The position numbers and the translations under genes were made by a program. Below, in pieces: positions 47,601-59,083 of a stretch of DNA of 64,000 bases. The stretch is from Clonostachys chloroleuca (taxonomy: Eukaryota > Ascomycota > Sordariomycetes > Hypocreales > Bionectriaceae): positions 35,650,001 to 35,714,000 of the forward strand of contig JBANAY010000003.1 in assembly GCA_037952775.1 (NCBI GenBank), in the 5' to 3' direction. Position 1 is the stretch's first letter. Each line of letters starts with the position of its first letter. The notes beneath the pieces were generated by a model, which made no database searches, was not told the origin of the DNA, and worked only from the letters and a program-made list of their open reading frames with translations.

Positions 47601-48617
47601 TGGAGGAGCAGGCAGCAGTGAAGCTGATATCTGGGCCCGCAACTCTCCCTTGGCTGCCGATCACATTGCTGGCGGCTCCTTTGAGACTGCAATGCTACTT
47701 CTCAACCGACAGGTTGGTGCTGTCAACTTTGCACCTCTCAAGCCACGATTTTTGGAGATCTTCCAAGCGTCGAGGTCCTTCCTTCCCGCATCCACCGGCC
47801 TTCCTCCTCTTGTTAACTATATTCGACGAACTTTGGATGAAACCGACCCCCGACAGGTTCTGCCACTTATCCCCCGTGACCTCGAACACCTGGCCTCAAA
47901 TGACCTTCAGAAGGGTTATGATTCGATGAAAGCCAACAGACTTGAAGACGGTATTGGATACTTCAAGGGAATCTTGCACGCTATCCTTGTCAATGCTGTG
48001 TCAAATGAAGATGAGGTCTCCGAAGCTAAGAAGCTTATCACATCTGCTAGCGAGTACGTCGTTGCAATGAGCATCGAGCTTGCCAGAAGACAACTGGGTG
48101 GACCAGATGCCCTGGCCAAGGACCCTGAAAAGCTCAGACGAAGTCTCGAGCTTGGCGCATACTTCACTATCCCCAAGATTGAGGTTCCTCACCGCCAGCT
48201 AGCGTTGCTGAACGCCATGCAGTTCGCAGTGAAGAACAAGAACTACAACTCAGCACTTAGCTTTGCCAACCGCATCATTGCCAACGGCGGAGCTAGCAAG
48301 ATCGTCGAAAACGTAAGTTGAAATTTCCATCCCATGTCTATGTAGTGTCAATTTAACTAACAAAATGTCTGCAGGCCAAGAAGACGAAGGCTCAGTGCGA
48401 GCGCAACCCCAACGACTCAATTGACATTGAGTTTGATCAGTTCGCTGAGTTCGAGATCTGCGCAGCCAGCCACACTCCCATCTACAGCGGCACCTCCTTT
48501 GAGGAATGCTCATTCGACGGATCCAAGTATCATTCCAAGTTCAGAGGTACGGTGTGTAGGGTTTGTGAGGTTTGCGAGATTGGCAAGCACGGCAGTGGTT
48601 TGAAGTTGTTTGCGTAG
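44672..48617 (+). CDS. Coatomer alpha subunit (alpha-COP/Cop1), with one apparent frame break
   Basis: Six exons, 44672-44701, 44756-44805, 44868-45187, 45246-47144, 47203-48312 and 48375-48617. Alpha-COP is a scaffold of the COPI coat that returns cargo from Golgi to ER. The N-terminal WD40 propeller is clear ([35 protein letters not shown], and others) and binds dilysine tails. An alpha-solenoid and a second beta-propeller region follow. An acidic linker ([18 protein letters not shown]) leads to a complete C-terminal domain ending [23 protein letters not shown]. In exon 5 the frame changes at about 47304-47308: DQITLPT is in one frame and [19 protein letters not shown] in another. The sequence lacks two bases there, as if one CT of a CTCT were lost. 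Restoring the count gives 1217 residues. Because the gene is essential, an assembly error is more likely than a real mutation. Confidence 0.93.
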
Positions 48618-49003
48618 AGCTGTAATGATGACGATAAAGGAGTTACGCCATGGCTAGATAATTCGTGGATCGGAACTTTTTCAACGATGCAACATGGGCA
48701 ACGAGGGGGGGAGACCAGCCATATGTTGAAGATAAAATTTTAGGGTTTAGAAGTTGTAGTTTCTCGACCTTGCGGTTTTCAAGTGAGAGAGCTCAAAAAT
48801 TTGTTCCATTTATTACATCTTCTGGAAACAACACCCGGGATATTGGTTCAGAACATTGCGTCGCAAGATGGCTTGTGAAGTATCTAATATTTGATCTATC
48901 CCAGCTTTCCGAATTAGAGGTTGTTTACAATAATCATAAGCTGCCCGTTTATCTCATCGCCCCCCGAATCATCAGGCCTGTTTGTTTGTTTTTCTATATT
49001 TAT
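48618..49003. other. Tail-to-tail spacer between alpha-COP and rpn12
   Basis: Only 386 bp separate the two stop codons. It is AT-rich and should contain both 3' ends; no gene is present. Confidence 0.55.
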
Positions 49004-49926
49004 TTACACGATCGTCTCCAGCTCGCGCGCGTAGCCGAGCGCATTCTCTATCACCATCTGGCTGACCTCCTTCTGGGATCCCTCCTCACCGCCCTCGGAG
49101 CTATCGGGGAAGTAGATGTGGCCGTCCTTGACAGCCCAGCCGCGATGCCTCGCGAAGGAGATGACGTCGCCCTCGGACTCGAGGAAGAGGAGAGATTTCG
49201 TGGAGCTGATGGGGAGACTGGGGTAGGCGCGCTCGCTGCTGCTGGCGATCTCGGAGCGGATCTGATTCTTAAGGATCTGTAGTCGTGAGTCAGTATGCAA
49301 AATAATGGTTTCTTCCCGGCAGCCATGTAAGATGCTTGACATTTCTTCTCCTCGAGAAGAGAAAGGGATAAGTTGTTTAAGCATACCTCTGAGAAGACGC
49401 TGTACTCGTCACACGGCACCTCGCTGCTCTTCATGGCCCTCCACACCCGGTCGTAGCTGCCCTCCATCAGCCACCGCTCCAGGCGGATGGGGTACCCCAA
49501 ATACCGGTCGCCCTCGACGTCGCCGCCGCCGCCCTCGCGGTTGGCGAGGCTCTCGAGCTCGGAGTGGAACTCGGCGTAGCGACCCTGGGTGAGGAGGAGG
49601 AGCAGGCTGAGCCCCGTGACCTTGTTCCGCTCGGCGACGTTGGGGCTCAGCCGCGCGGAGGGGAGCTCGTAGTAGGGCTGGAGCTGCTGGACGTAGCGGG
49701 TGAAGGCGTCCGGGTTGCGGGCGCGGATGGCGAAGAGGGCGCCCTGCTCGTAGGTCTCGCGGGCGAGGGCGAGGACGGTCTGGGGGGTGGATGCGGAGGG
49801 GGTGAGGGCCTTGAGGCTGAGGAGGGCGAGCTTGGCCTTGGACAGGAGGGCGTTCGCGTCGGCGTAGGGCATGGAGGGTGACTTTTTGAGCTGGGTCAGG
49901 ACCTGGGTGAGGCTTCGTTCGGCCAT
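49004..49926 (-). CDS. rpn12: 26S proteasome regulatory subunit Rpn12 (PSMD8)
   Basis: Two exons on the minus strand, 49926-49387 and 49276-49004, make 270 residues, close to yeast Rpn12 (274). It begins MAERSLTQVLTQLKKSPSMP. Helical TPR-like repeats follow (YEQGALFAIRARNPDAFTRYVQQLQPYY; LSLLLLLTQGRYAEFHSELE). It ends with a PCI-type segment (KSLLFLESEGDVISFARHRGW) and the C-terminal helix ALGYARELETIV. Rpn12 is the last subunit to join the proteasome lid. The upstream in-frame Met at 50049 would add about 41 Ser/Thr/Pro-rich residues that the family does not have, so I chose 49926. The exon 1 sequence is unusually GC-rich for this window (about 49400-49880), which probably reflects codon bias. 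Confidence 0.94.
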
Positions 49927-52900
49927 TGTGACGGCTGAGATGGCGCCGTTGGCGGTATGAGAGGGTGTTCTTGGAGGATTGGATGTGGTCGGGGATGAGA
50001 TGCGGGTTGTAGAGGTGCAAGCGGTCGGAAACGCTGCTATGCTGCTCAAATGGTGGTTGTTGGGGCAGTGGGTTGCGGAATGGTCATGGGTCTGATTTCG
50101 TGATAGACCTGTGTGATGTAGCTTGTGCTAGGCTGGAGGTTGCTGACGCAGTTGCTCTCGCCTAGGATTTAGGAGTATCGTTGCTCCGGGCCGAGCCAAG
50201 ATAAGATCTGGACGTCCGACTGCGCCAACGCGGGGCTTCGTTTTGGCAGCTTCGCATGTTCGCTGCTTAAGAAACCAATGAACAAGATTATTTCCACCGA
50301 AATATGACTTGAGGATAATTATTTCACACTAATTGCCTGTAAATTCGTATTGCTTATCGTTAGAATGGGCAGTTCTTGTCAGATTATTGAACCAATATCC
50401 GTCGTTCGTTTATAGGTCATCTAAGATGTCAGCATTCGGCATTGTTCACCTGTCAAATTCAAATTCGATTGCCCAAAAATGCCCATTGAAAAATGCTCGT
50501 TAGGGCGGTACCTAATGTTCGGACTGGAGCGAGCTGGAAAGTCATCTGATGCTTGGGCTGGCACTAAAATTCCAGCTCCTGCAGTCCGAGCCAGCTGGGG
50601 CTGATTCGGTATGCATCCAGGAGGAGGCAAACTTGGAAGGTCATTTCGCCAGCTGGTCTTTTTCTAAGAGCCTGTTTTAGCACTTGGACCTCAAGCGTGC
50701 TTATGTCTCATGAATCATGAAGTCGTGGGGGTTGGATATCAAAGTTGGGAAGCTGGTATAGGTATTCTGCAAGGGCGGTTTTAAACCCCTGTGGGTTGCA
50801 ATGGGAATCCTAATTCGAAGCACTATGCCATCAAAACCATGGCAAAGGTGCGACTTTGGAATATTGGAGGGAGCTCTGGACCATACTGTGCTATTTGCCC
50901 GCTGGTTATGCTATCTATTAAAAGACAGACGCAGCTGAAAGAAGCGTATTTCACCGTGTTTGTTGTCCCATCCATGCCACGATGATGCTGATACGTGTGA
51001 ATATAAGGGTCCAGCCCATGGTGGCCCGGATCAGCAATTCGGGATCCATCGTTCGCTGGTAATGAGTAGGATCGCTGTGCATTGGAAATTACTGCAAACG
51101 GGGACACCCCGTAATTAGGCTGATTCGGAGACTTCTGGGCAGTGCAGCCAACCCTAGATTGGGCTGGTCCCCTACTAACCAGCGGCCCAGGCAGAGCAGA
51201 GCACACGAGAGAGGTGGGAGCAGATGGCCACAGCACCCGTCGAGCCTTTGGCATCGTGTTGGGCTGTACGCGCTATTATTATCGATGAACGGGTGGCCAC
51301 TCGTTTACGCTGCATACCGGCGCGAAAGATTTATCTTCGCCTGCTGTCCGCTTCTTGTATCCAATCTTGATCAACCTTCCACCCACTTATTACCAACTGT
51401 ACATATTCCTCCAGGACATCCGCTTTGGGGCGTCAAACGGCGCACCACCTCCAACGGCCCCACTAATAAACCTTCGGCCTACTGCTAGCTACCGAGCTGA
51501 TCTGTGCAGTAACATCAATTGAAGCCACCTAGAACACAACAGTTTGGCCGAAGTCCTTACGGTCTGGACATCTTGAACTCAGAGGCCAAACTGGTCGCAG
51601 GGACACAACAGAGCTTTATCAAGTAATAGGTGAGTGTCACGGAAGCGACGAGTTTCATAGTTTCCTTCTTCCCCTCTTCCTAAACATCCTTTCTGCTCCC
51701 TGTTCCCTCTTTCGCCATTACATCGCAGCGGCTCGGGTTTCGTACATCATCTTATCCATGCACAACACGCACCCACTCCAGGCCGGCCGTGGCCTCTGGA
51801 GGAAAGGCCCAAATTCTAAAATAGCACGTCACTGGTGCTTAGTCGAGACGAACACACCGAGCGGGGCTCGCTACCTACATCCATTATTGCTGGGATTCTG
51901 GCCATCGGCTGTCTTGATTGGAAAGGCCGGCCCTCCAAGCCACAGGACGACGCATTATCGCACGCGTTAGGGCGATGGCGCAGCACTTCGTCGACGTCTC
52001 CCGAATTTGCCTTTCTCTAACGGTCATCTCCTGCTGGCATGTGGAAGATGCCGGGCCCAACCCACCCCCAGCACCAGTGTGCTGCCTGCCAGCTTCGTTA
52101 GCAACGAGCGGGCTTTGCTATAATTACATACCTAGGTGCAGAGAAGCAAAGAGGACGCAATCTCTTTCGCGTTCTTTTGCTTCTGTGACCCCTACCTCCT
52201 TGTCTAGTGCAGCACCGCCTGCAGAGCCAATGTTGGCCAGACTGCCGAAGTTAGAAAGCACCCTGCTGTGCCTGCGTGACGAAAGTCCTACGCACTAGAC
52301 GTTTCCTTACCTACCCCGTCCCCACGTTTCTTGTTATCCTGCGCGTCTTGCTGCACCACACCAGCCACACCTCGAGAAGGTGTATGACAGCATCCGGTCC
52401 CTCAGATAGGATCTTCGCATTACCACTTCTGGGCCTTTCCATCGACCGCTACACCTCACCTACCACGTTGCGACGTTCGGCTCTTGCAAGACAGCCTACC
52501 CTTGTCGTACTGGAACTGCCTGCTTATTGGTACGTATGTGCATTTGCTGCACTGTACATTTCGCTGCTTGGTTTTCTACGGACCACCTGCCTACCTAGAA
52601 GTTAGCGGCTCCCACCGAAGGGGCGTGCTGAGTGCTTGGTATCGTCATCCACCAGCGCTGTCTTGACTAATCCCGTGCGGTGCGTGCTCAAGTGAGCGAG
52701 GAGCCCTGATGCATGGCCTTACCCACCAGCCCGACACCCCCTTCTCTCTCCGACGCGCGGGCCTGGGCATCAATGGCCTGCGCGCTGCCTACGGAAGCCT
52801 TTCGTGGGCGGGCGCGCAAGGGGCAAGCGCCTCGCTGTCATTGTGTCTTCGGTTTCGGTTCAGCTAGAGGGGCATCGCGGCCAGTCGCTGTGCTGCCGTG

Positions 52901-53327
52901 CGCTGCTGTGCACTGGGCGCTAGCTACCCACCTGCCTGGCCGGCCGCCTATGGACTCCTCCCTTCCCTCCCGGCCCGCTGGAGCAGCACCTAAGCAGCGC
53001 CCTGGCCAGCGCCTGAACGCTCCCGCTCCAGCTGGGCTGCCTGCATCACATCAAATCAATCGCATCATCTTACCTGCCCTACACACTGACTGGCCCTGGC
53101 CGTCAGTCTGGCTGCTGTCAGCACCCCCTCCAAATCCAAGCCCACTCCCACCTGGAGAGTAACGTGCGCCGCTCAGACTGATTGGACTGTGCCAATAATA
53201 CGAGCAGCCGTTGTTGCTGGGCTCTGTTATTACCTGCCCGCTGCTTTGCCTTCCAAGCCACATTGCTGACTCTTCGACTCCTTTTCTCCCTTGTGCAGAC
53301 GGCCAAGCCCCGCATCCACCAACCGAT
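49927..53327. other. 3.4-kb gene-free region upstream of the Skt5/Chs4 gene
   Basis: No coding gene is recognised in either strand. Open frames up to about 150 codons occur in the GC- and C-rich part (52700-53160), but their composition is that of random frames in biased DNA. The sequence from about 51640 onward is pyrimidine-rich on the plus strand. TTGTGCAG before 53299 looks like a 3' splice site, so a 5' untranslated intron of the following gene is possible. Confidence 0.5.
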
Positions 53328-56300
53328 ATGGCTCACCAACGTGCACCCGAGCTGGGTGCTACTTTTGTCCCTGGCGGATGGGACGACTATTCCATGCCTG
53401 AGGTTGTAGCTCCCTCGCCCCAAAGGTATGTCTTCCTCTCGCTGTTTGGTTTAAATCTCCTTTCCGCTCCCTGTCTCTCTTCCCCGTTTCTCCTGCCTCG
53501 TAAAAGCGACCGGTTGGCCGTCGGGAGTTGCTCGCAAGCAATCCATGTCTCGCTCTCCACACACGCCCGCACGCGGCTCTCACTGGAAATGATACTGTGG
53601 TGGGGCGTCCCTTGCTGACGGATTCTGTCCTTCTTGCGCACAGAGTGACCCCCCAGGTCCCCCAGAACATGCAAGACGACCTTCAGCGCATGGAACTTGA
53701 AGCCAGAGAAGAACCCAAGACCACCACCGGCGATTCGAAAGCGCGCCACGCCCGAGACCCTTCCCTCTCGACCTTCATCGGGCAATCGCAAGAGGGCTCC
53801 CAACCCCAACAGCAGCAGTCACAGCAACCACCGCAACGACCACCAAAACAACCACATCAGCCCCAGCAGCCACCTGTGGCATCCCAGCCACAAACATACG
53901 GCGGAAAGATCACCAACACCACGTCCGCCGCCGCTCCCCCACAGAGCCCAACAGAACCAGGCGGCATCAGAGCATACACCGGCATCATGGATCTGCCTGA
54001 CAACGCGGGGTCTCTGGGCCCTTCCTTCTCTCCCTTCCCCAAAGTCAAAGGCGACACCATCCCCCCTCTGACGAAGAAAAGGAGGACATCCTCTGGAAGG
54101 CCCGCAAGCACGTCCTTGGCTCCCAGAATGTGTCGATGCAGATCACATGGGCTCGAGACGTCCTCAACTGGGTTGAGATTGTTTCAGAGGCCGCAGCCCG
54201 TGAAAACCGGGACAACCCCCGACCTTCGACACCCCGCACCGAGCATGAGCTGAGGGTTGATGCTCTCAACATCATCACATACCTTGCCGAGCAGGAACAC
54301 CCCCAGGCCCTCTACATCCGATCGAAATGGATCGAGTTTGGAAAATTCGGCAACCGCATCGACCGCAGAGAAGCCTACAATGGCTACAGACGGGCTGCAG
54401 AGCTGGGCCACGCACGCTCAGAGTACCGCATCGGTATGCTCTTCGAGCAGTCCAACGACACATCAAAGGCCAAGGAGCATTACTACCGGGGGATGGCTCA
54501 GCAGGATTCCGCTTCCCTCTACCGTCTGGGCATGATGAGTCTTCTGGGCCAGCTTGGTGAGGCCAAGGACTACCAGACTGGCCTGGACCGCATCAGAGCA
54601 GCTGCCGACAATGCTGACGAGGACTCTCCTCAGGGCGCCTTCGTCTACGGCATGCTCATTGGTCGAGAGCTCCCCGACATCTATATTCCGGATTCGATGC
54701 TGCCAAACAGCCCCCAGACCTCCATGATGTACATTGAAAAGGCAGCCTACCTGGGCTTCGCCAAAGCACAACACAAAATGGGTCAGGCTTATGAGCTGTG
54801 CCAGCTTGGCTGCGAATTTAATCCCTCCTACTCCATTCACTACTATGGCCTCTCTGCCAACCAAGGTAATGCTGAGGCAGCCCTTGGAGTGAGCAGATGG
54901 TTCTTGTTTGGCTACGAGGGCGTCTTCAAGAAGAACGAGGAGCTCGCCTTCAAGTACGCTCAACAAGCGTCCGATGCTAAACTTCCCACCGGCGAGTTTG
55001 CCATGGGTTACTATCACGAAATCGGTATCTTTGTTGAGAAGAACCTCAACGAGGCACGAAATTGGTATCAGCTTGCAGCTGACCATGGAAACAAGGACGC
55101 TCTCGGACGCCTTGAGTCTCTAAACCAGGACAAGACTCTATCGAAGCAAGACCACGAAACCACAACACTTACCAGGATCAAGTCACAGCATGGATCACAA
55201 CGAGGCAAGCGACCTGATCGTTTCAAGCAACCTCAACAAATGCCGACCGTAAGCGAGGGTGCACCCCAAACTCCGGTCAACGATGCCGCACCTGGCCTGC
55301 CACTGCCCGCGTCACATGCTTCTCCAGGAGCACGACCGACAGTTGTCGAGCACGTCAATTTCCCCGATCCCTCGAGGGCGTCGATCATCGATACGAGCGG
55401 TATCCCCGGTGGCGATAGACCCGCCTTTGGAGTTCGTGTTGACAATGGCTCTGGTCCCACCCGGCAGTCGACCGCCCCTTACCCCGAGGACGAGAGGAAT
55501 CTTCCTATTCACGGAGGCCCACCCAAGGGCCCAGCGCCATACCCCGAGGACGATCTTCGTGGCCCTCCGCAGGGCTACAATGGCGGTCGCCCAGGTCCAG
55601 GTCCAGGTCCAGGTCCAGGCCCAGCATTTGGCATCAAGCCTCAAGGCCCTCCTCAGGGTCCTCCCTATGGCCCCCCCGGTGGCCCAGGTGGTCCTGGTCA
55701 ACGGCCAATGATGCATGGCAGCCAGTCCATGAACAACCTTCACCCTGCCCCTGGTTCGTATCCCGACCCTCGAGGCCGGGTGGTTTCTGCCGGTCCTGGA
55801 GCATTCAGACAAAATAGTCCAGGGCCAGGAGGACCGCATAGTCCTACCGGCCCCAACCCTCAGATGCGCCCCAACAGTGCTGCTCCCTACCCCAACCAGA
55901 ACCAAGGCAGAGTGCCAAAGCAAGGCCCCCCAATGGGAAATCCTTCTTACGATCACCGCCCTCCTTCCGCAGCACCTCCTCCGGGAGATCCACGCTACTC
56001 CCGCCAGCAAGGCGGCCACCCCGGCGCCGGATACCCTCAACCACAACAACAAGACCCGCGGTACCAGAGACCCCCGAACGATCCTGGCCGTCCTCCCATG
56101 GGTCATCCTGGGGCTAGTGGTCCGGTGCCTGGAAGATCAGGCACGGCACCGCCCGGACAGATGCAGATGCAGAGGCCCGAGAGCAAGCCAAGCCCTGCGC
56201 CATCTGCACAAAGCGCACCTCCCAAGCCAGCCAAGGCTGCCACTGCTCCAAGCAAAGGACCGGCAACATTCGAGGATATGGGTATTCCCCAAGGAAAGCA

Positions 56301-56378
56301 GGAAGGAGATTGCGTAAGTCTCTCCCGCTTATTTCTTTCCGAGTCAAGACTAACTTTTGTGATTAGGTTGTAATGTAA
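53328..56378 (+). CDS. chs4: Chitin synthase activator Skt5/Chs4, CaaX protein, with one apparent frame break
   Basis: Three exons, 53328-53425, 53644-56313 and 56367-56378. The first exon encodes MAHQRAPELGATFVPGGWDD. A Gln/Pro-rich region follows. Then come SEL1-like repeats (RREAYNGYRRAAELGHARSE; YIEKAAYLGFAKAQHKMGQA; LNEARNWYQLAADHGNKDAL) and a long Pro/Gly-rich tail with PGPGPG repeats. The last coding exon adds only VVM and the stop, giving a C-terminal CVVM farnesylation box like yeast Chs4 CVIM. Skt5/Chs4 recruits and activates chitin synthase at growth sites. At a run of six Cs (54061-54066) the frame shifts: KVKGDTIPP is in one frame and SDEEKEDILWKARKH in the next. One extra C restores a 926-residue protein, so a homopolymer undercall is likely. 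Confidence 0.92.
55591..55620 (+). repeat. CCAGGT hexanucleotide tandem repeat inside chs4
   Basis: Five tandem CCAGGT/CCAGGC units encode a Pro-Gly run in the disordered tail. Such repeats slip easily and may vary between strains. Confidence 0.85.
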
Positions 56379-57417
56379 CTTATGACACGCATCGTGCGGA
56401 GTCCATGCATGCCAAGAAGCGAAGCGTTGCTTGATTATGTATCGAACTGGAGCTAAGAGTCCCCCAGGATCGCGCGGTTCCAGGAGGATTTTCGGAGGCC
56501 CCAATTGATTGGTTCAGGAGGTCGGCTGGTTTATAGTGCGTCGGAGTGCTTGGTTTTAGGTTGTTTGGGGATACAAATCACAGGTCTCTAATTTTCTGCA
56601 TACGGTTGTTATTTGGCTGTGGAAGAAAGGCCTAAAGAAGAAAAAGTCGACGATTGTTTTGTATGTAAGCTCACGGTTATGTCCATGAAACGAGCTTGGG
56701 TTACGGCATTTAGATTCCCCAAGTACCATTAAATGATTTGATTTTTGGTATTCATCTTTGCTTTTCCACCGTGTGCCCAATCTGTTGCTTCGTGAGCGGA
56801 TGATTGGATGACAGACAGCCGTCTTATTTCACACTCGCAAGGTATCAGTTAGATAAGCATCGGACTTTCAAAACCTTCAAGACTGGGTAGCAACTAATGT
56901 CTCCATGTTTCTGCTAAGCACAGCCAAGGTACCCTGGCCTCGGTTGAGAATGTTAATCGTATTGCCAGTATCTGAGGCAAGCGAACCCGATGACGTGCTC
57001 TCTATCCAGTGAAATCACGACATCTGCACAGAATGGATAGATCTAGATCCATCAAACACGAGCCTCCACTTGGGGGCATTGGCAAGTCGTGTTAAAATCC
57101 CCATTAATCCACATGCATTCAATATTAATGAGCCATTTTCTTGGCTTTCCCTTCCTCAAATGCAAAATGCTGATTATTTTTTTTGGAAATATAGTAGATG
57201 CTCTGCTACTCCCACATCTCCTTTTCCAAATCGCCCATCCACTCTAATATCTTTGTTCAAACGATTCGCTGGACTGTCACTCCTTCACTTGATCATCATG
57301 GCGCCTCTTTGGGTGAACTCTCCTGTAGTTGAACCAAGGTAACATTGCGAATAAAAAGAAGGAAACTCCTGGTATGGTTTCACTACGACCAAAACAAATG
57401 AGGAGAGAGGCACCTTG
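56379..57417. other. Convergent intergenic region between chs4 and the MFS gene
   Basis: No gene is recognised. It is AT-rich, with a T run at about 57177-57183, and should hold the two 3' ends. Confidence 0.5.
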
Positions 57418-59083
57418 CTACACCTTACCCGTCCACCCCTGACCCAGCTTGCGCATCCGCACCACCTTGGACACGAACAGGAAAACAGACCCCAGGGCGA
57501 GCGACGAGCCCGAGAAGGCCTGCGCGGCCCTGTAACCCCCCGTGCGGTCGATGATGGCCCCCGCGATGGGCGGGCCCGTGAGCACGGCGAAGGAGACAAT
57601 CGTAAAAACCATGCCCATCCGGACGCCCAGCTTGCGCAGGTCGCTGGTGAGGAAGCTCAGCGCGGCGGGGAACAGGCTCTGCACGCCCGCGGAGAAGACG
57701 CCGTAGAAGACGCTCCAGGCGTAGAGCCCGGGGACGGTGTTCACGGCCATCCAGCAGAAGACGAGGAGGGAGGCCGTGGCGCACACGGGGATGAAGATGT
57801 TGACGGCGCCGACGCGGTCGGCGAAGTAGTTTGGCGCCAGGCGGCCGACCATGCCCACGCCGTTGAGGACGAGGAGGAGGTTGAGGCTCTCGGTGAAGGA
57901 CACGGGGTCCGGGAGGCCGTCGCGGGAGAAGGCGGCGAGGTAGTAGAAGGCGAAGTATACCCCCCAGAAGAACTATTTTCCCACCCCAAGTTGATTAGTT
58001 TACCTGGATTGCTTCAATTACGGCAGCTCTCATCTTCGGAGGAGCCAGTCAGAGGGCATGAAGGTGGACAGTTGCTTACCAGAAAGGCGGCCACGGCATA
58101 CGATGTATACTCGAGCTCCTTGAAGGCCTGTATTTCGATGATCGGCCCCTGTCTCCTGGGCTTGATTCTCGGTTTGGCGAGGATGTTTGAGATGGCAAGG
58201 CACACTAGCTGAACCAGCGCAATCGCCCGGATGGTCCAGGGGAACCCAATCTTGGGCAGTAGCTGCCTTGCCATCACCGGGAAGATGACTCCGCCAGTTA
58301 CTCCGCCAGCGGCTGTGATCCCAATAGCAATAGCCCGCCTCTTGAGGAAATACGTCGACACCAGTGCGAGGGAAGGGCAGAAAAGGAAGCCGTTCCCGAT
58401 TCCAATGCAGAGGCCCTGGGCGAGGATGAACTGCCAGTACTTGGTGCAGAACGAGGTACAGACAATACCCCCAATCTGGAAAATACTCCCTATCACATAG
58501 CACTGGCGGAAGTAGCCGGCGTCCGTGAGGCGTCCGGTGAATGTGCCGATGAAGAAGAGCAAGAACACCGTCAAAGACCCAATCATGGATATTTCAAACG
58601 CCGTTCTCTCAGGGAGGAGAGTGACATAGTAAGATTGCCACGTGCCAAACGAGTTAATGAACCCCCAGCTATTGGATATGATGAAGTGTACAGCAATGCC
58701 TATGCTCCGAAGAGCGTTAGCAAACAAAACAACACAGCAACAACAAGAGGGGCTTGCAATCACGCACACTGAGACCATGCCGTCCATCCACCATCTGGCG
58801 GTGGCCCCGGATCTATAGTCGTAGATCTTGATGTTATGCGGCTGAGAACACAGCTGACGACTCCTGGGCTGTCATTTTCCTCGGGCTCACCCTCACAGAC
58901 CTCAGCAATGTTTTCTAATTCATCGATGGCACCGGCCTCGGTCTTGTTTTTGGCGTCCTCGGAACCTGTGCTGCTGCTGCAACTGCTGCCGTTGGTTGGC
59001 TGGGCCCGTTTCTCATTATCAGCTTGAATGCCTTGATCAAGAGCCTCAGGTTGGCTGTGTTTCTCGGAATGTTCCGAATCCAT
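57418..59083 (-). CDS. MFS transporter, monocarboxylate-porter-like (MCT/Mch family)
   Basis: Three exons on the minus strand, 59083-58768, 58699-58080 and 57972-57418, give 496 residues. A hydrophilic cytosolic N-terminus of about 90 residues precedes PDGGWTAWSQC, the [DE]GGW motif that opens helix 1 in monocarboxylate-porter-like proteins. Helices follow, including INSFGTWQSYYVTLLPE and GNGFLFCPSLALVSTYFLKRRAIAIGITAAGGVTGG, which carries the conserved RR-A-x-G-x-x-x-x-G element. The second half starts FFWGVYFAFYYLAAFSRDG. About 12 helices are expected in the plasma membrane. In fungi this family moves monocarboxylates, riboflavin or other small molecules; the substrate cannot be told from sequence. 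The start is the only ATG compatible with the exon. The intron 1 donor GTGCGT is slightly unusual but gives the right frame. Confidence 0.9.

Noticed and set aside
49409..50049. Long extra frames over rpn12 exon 1, and an upstream start for Rpn12 at 50049
   Set aside because: The extra frames follow from very GC-rich codon use, and the extended N-terminus is absent from the Rpn12 family.
52713..53162. 149-codon plus-strand open frame upstream of chs4
   Set aside because: Composition is that of a random frame in GC/C-rich DNA, with no domain, no good start context and overlapping frames of similar length.
55312..56106. 264-codon minus-strand frame over the chs4 tail
   Set aside because: Arises from Pro/Gly-rich sense codons read backwards; Skt5/Chs4 explains the sequence.
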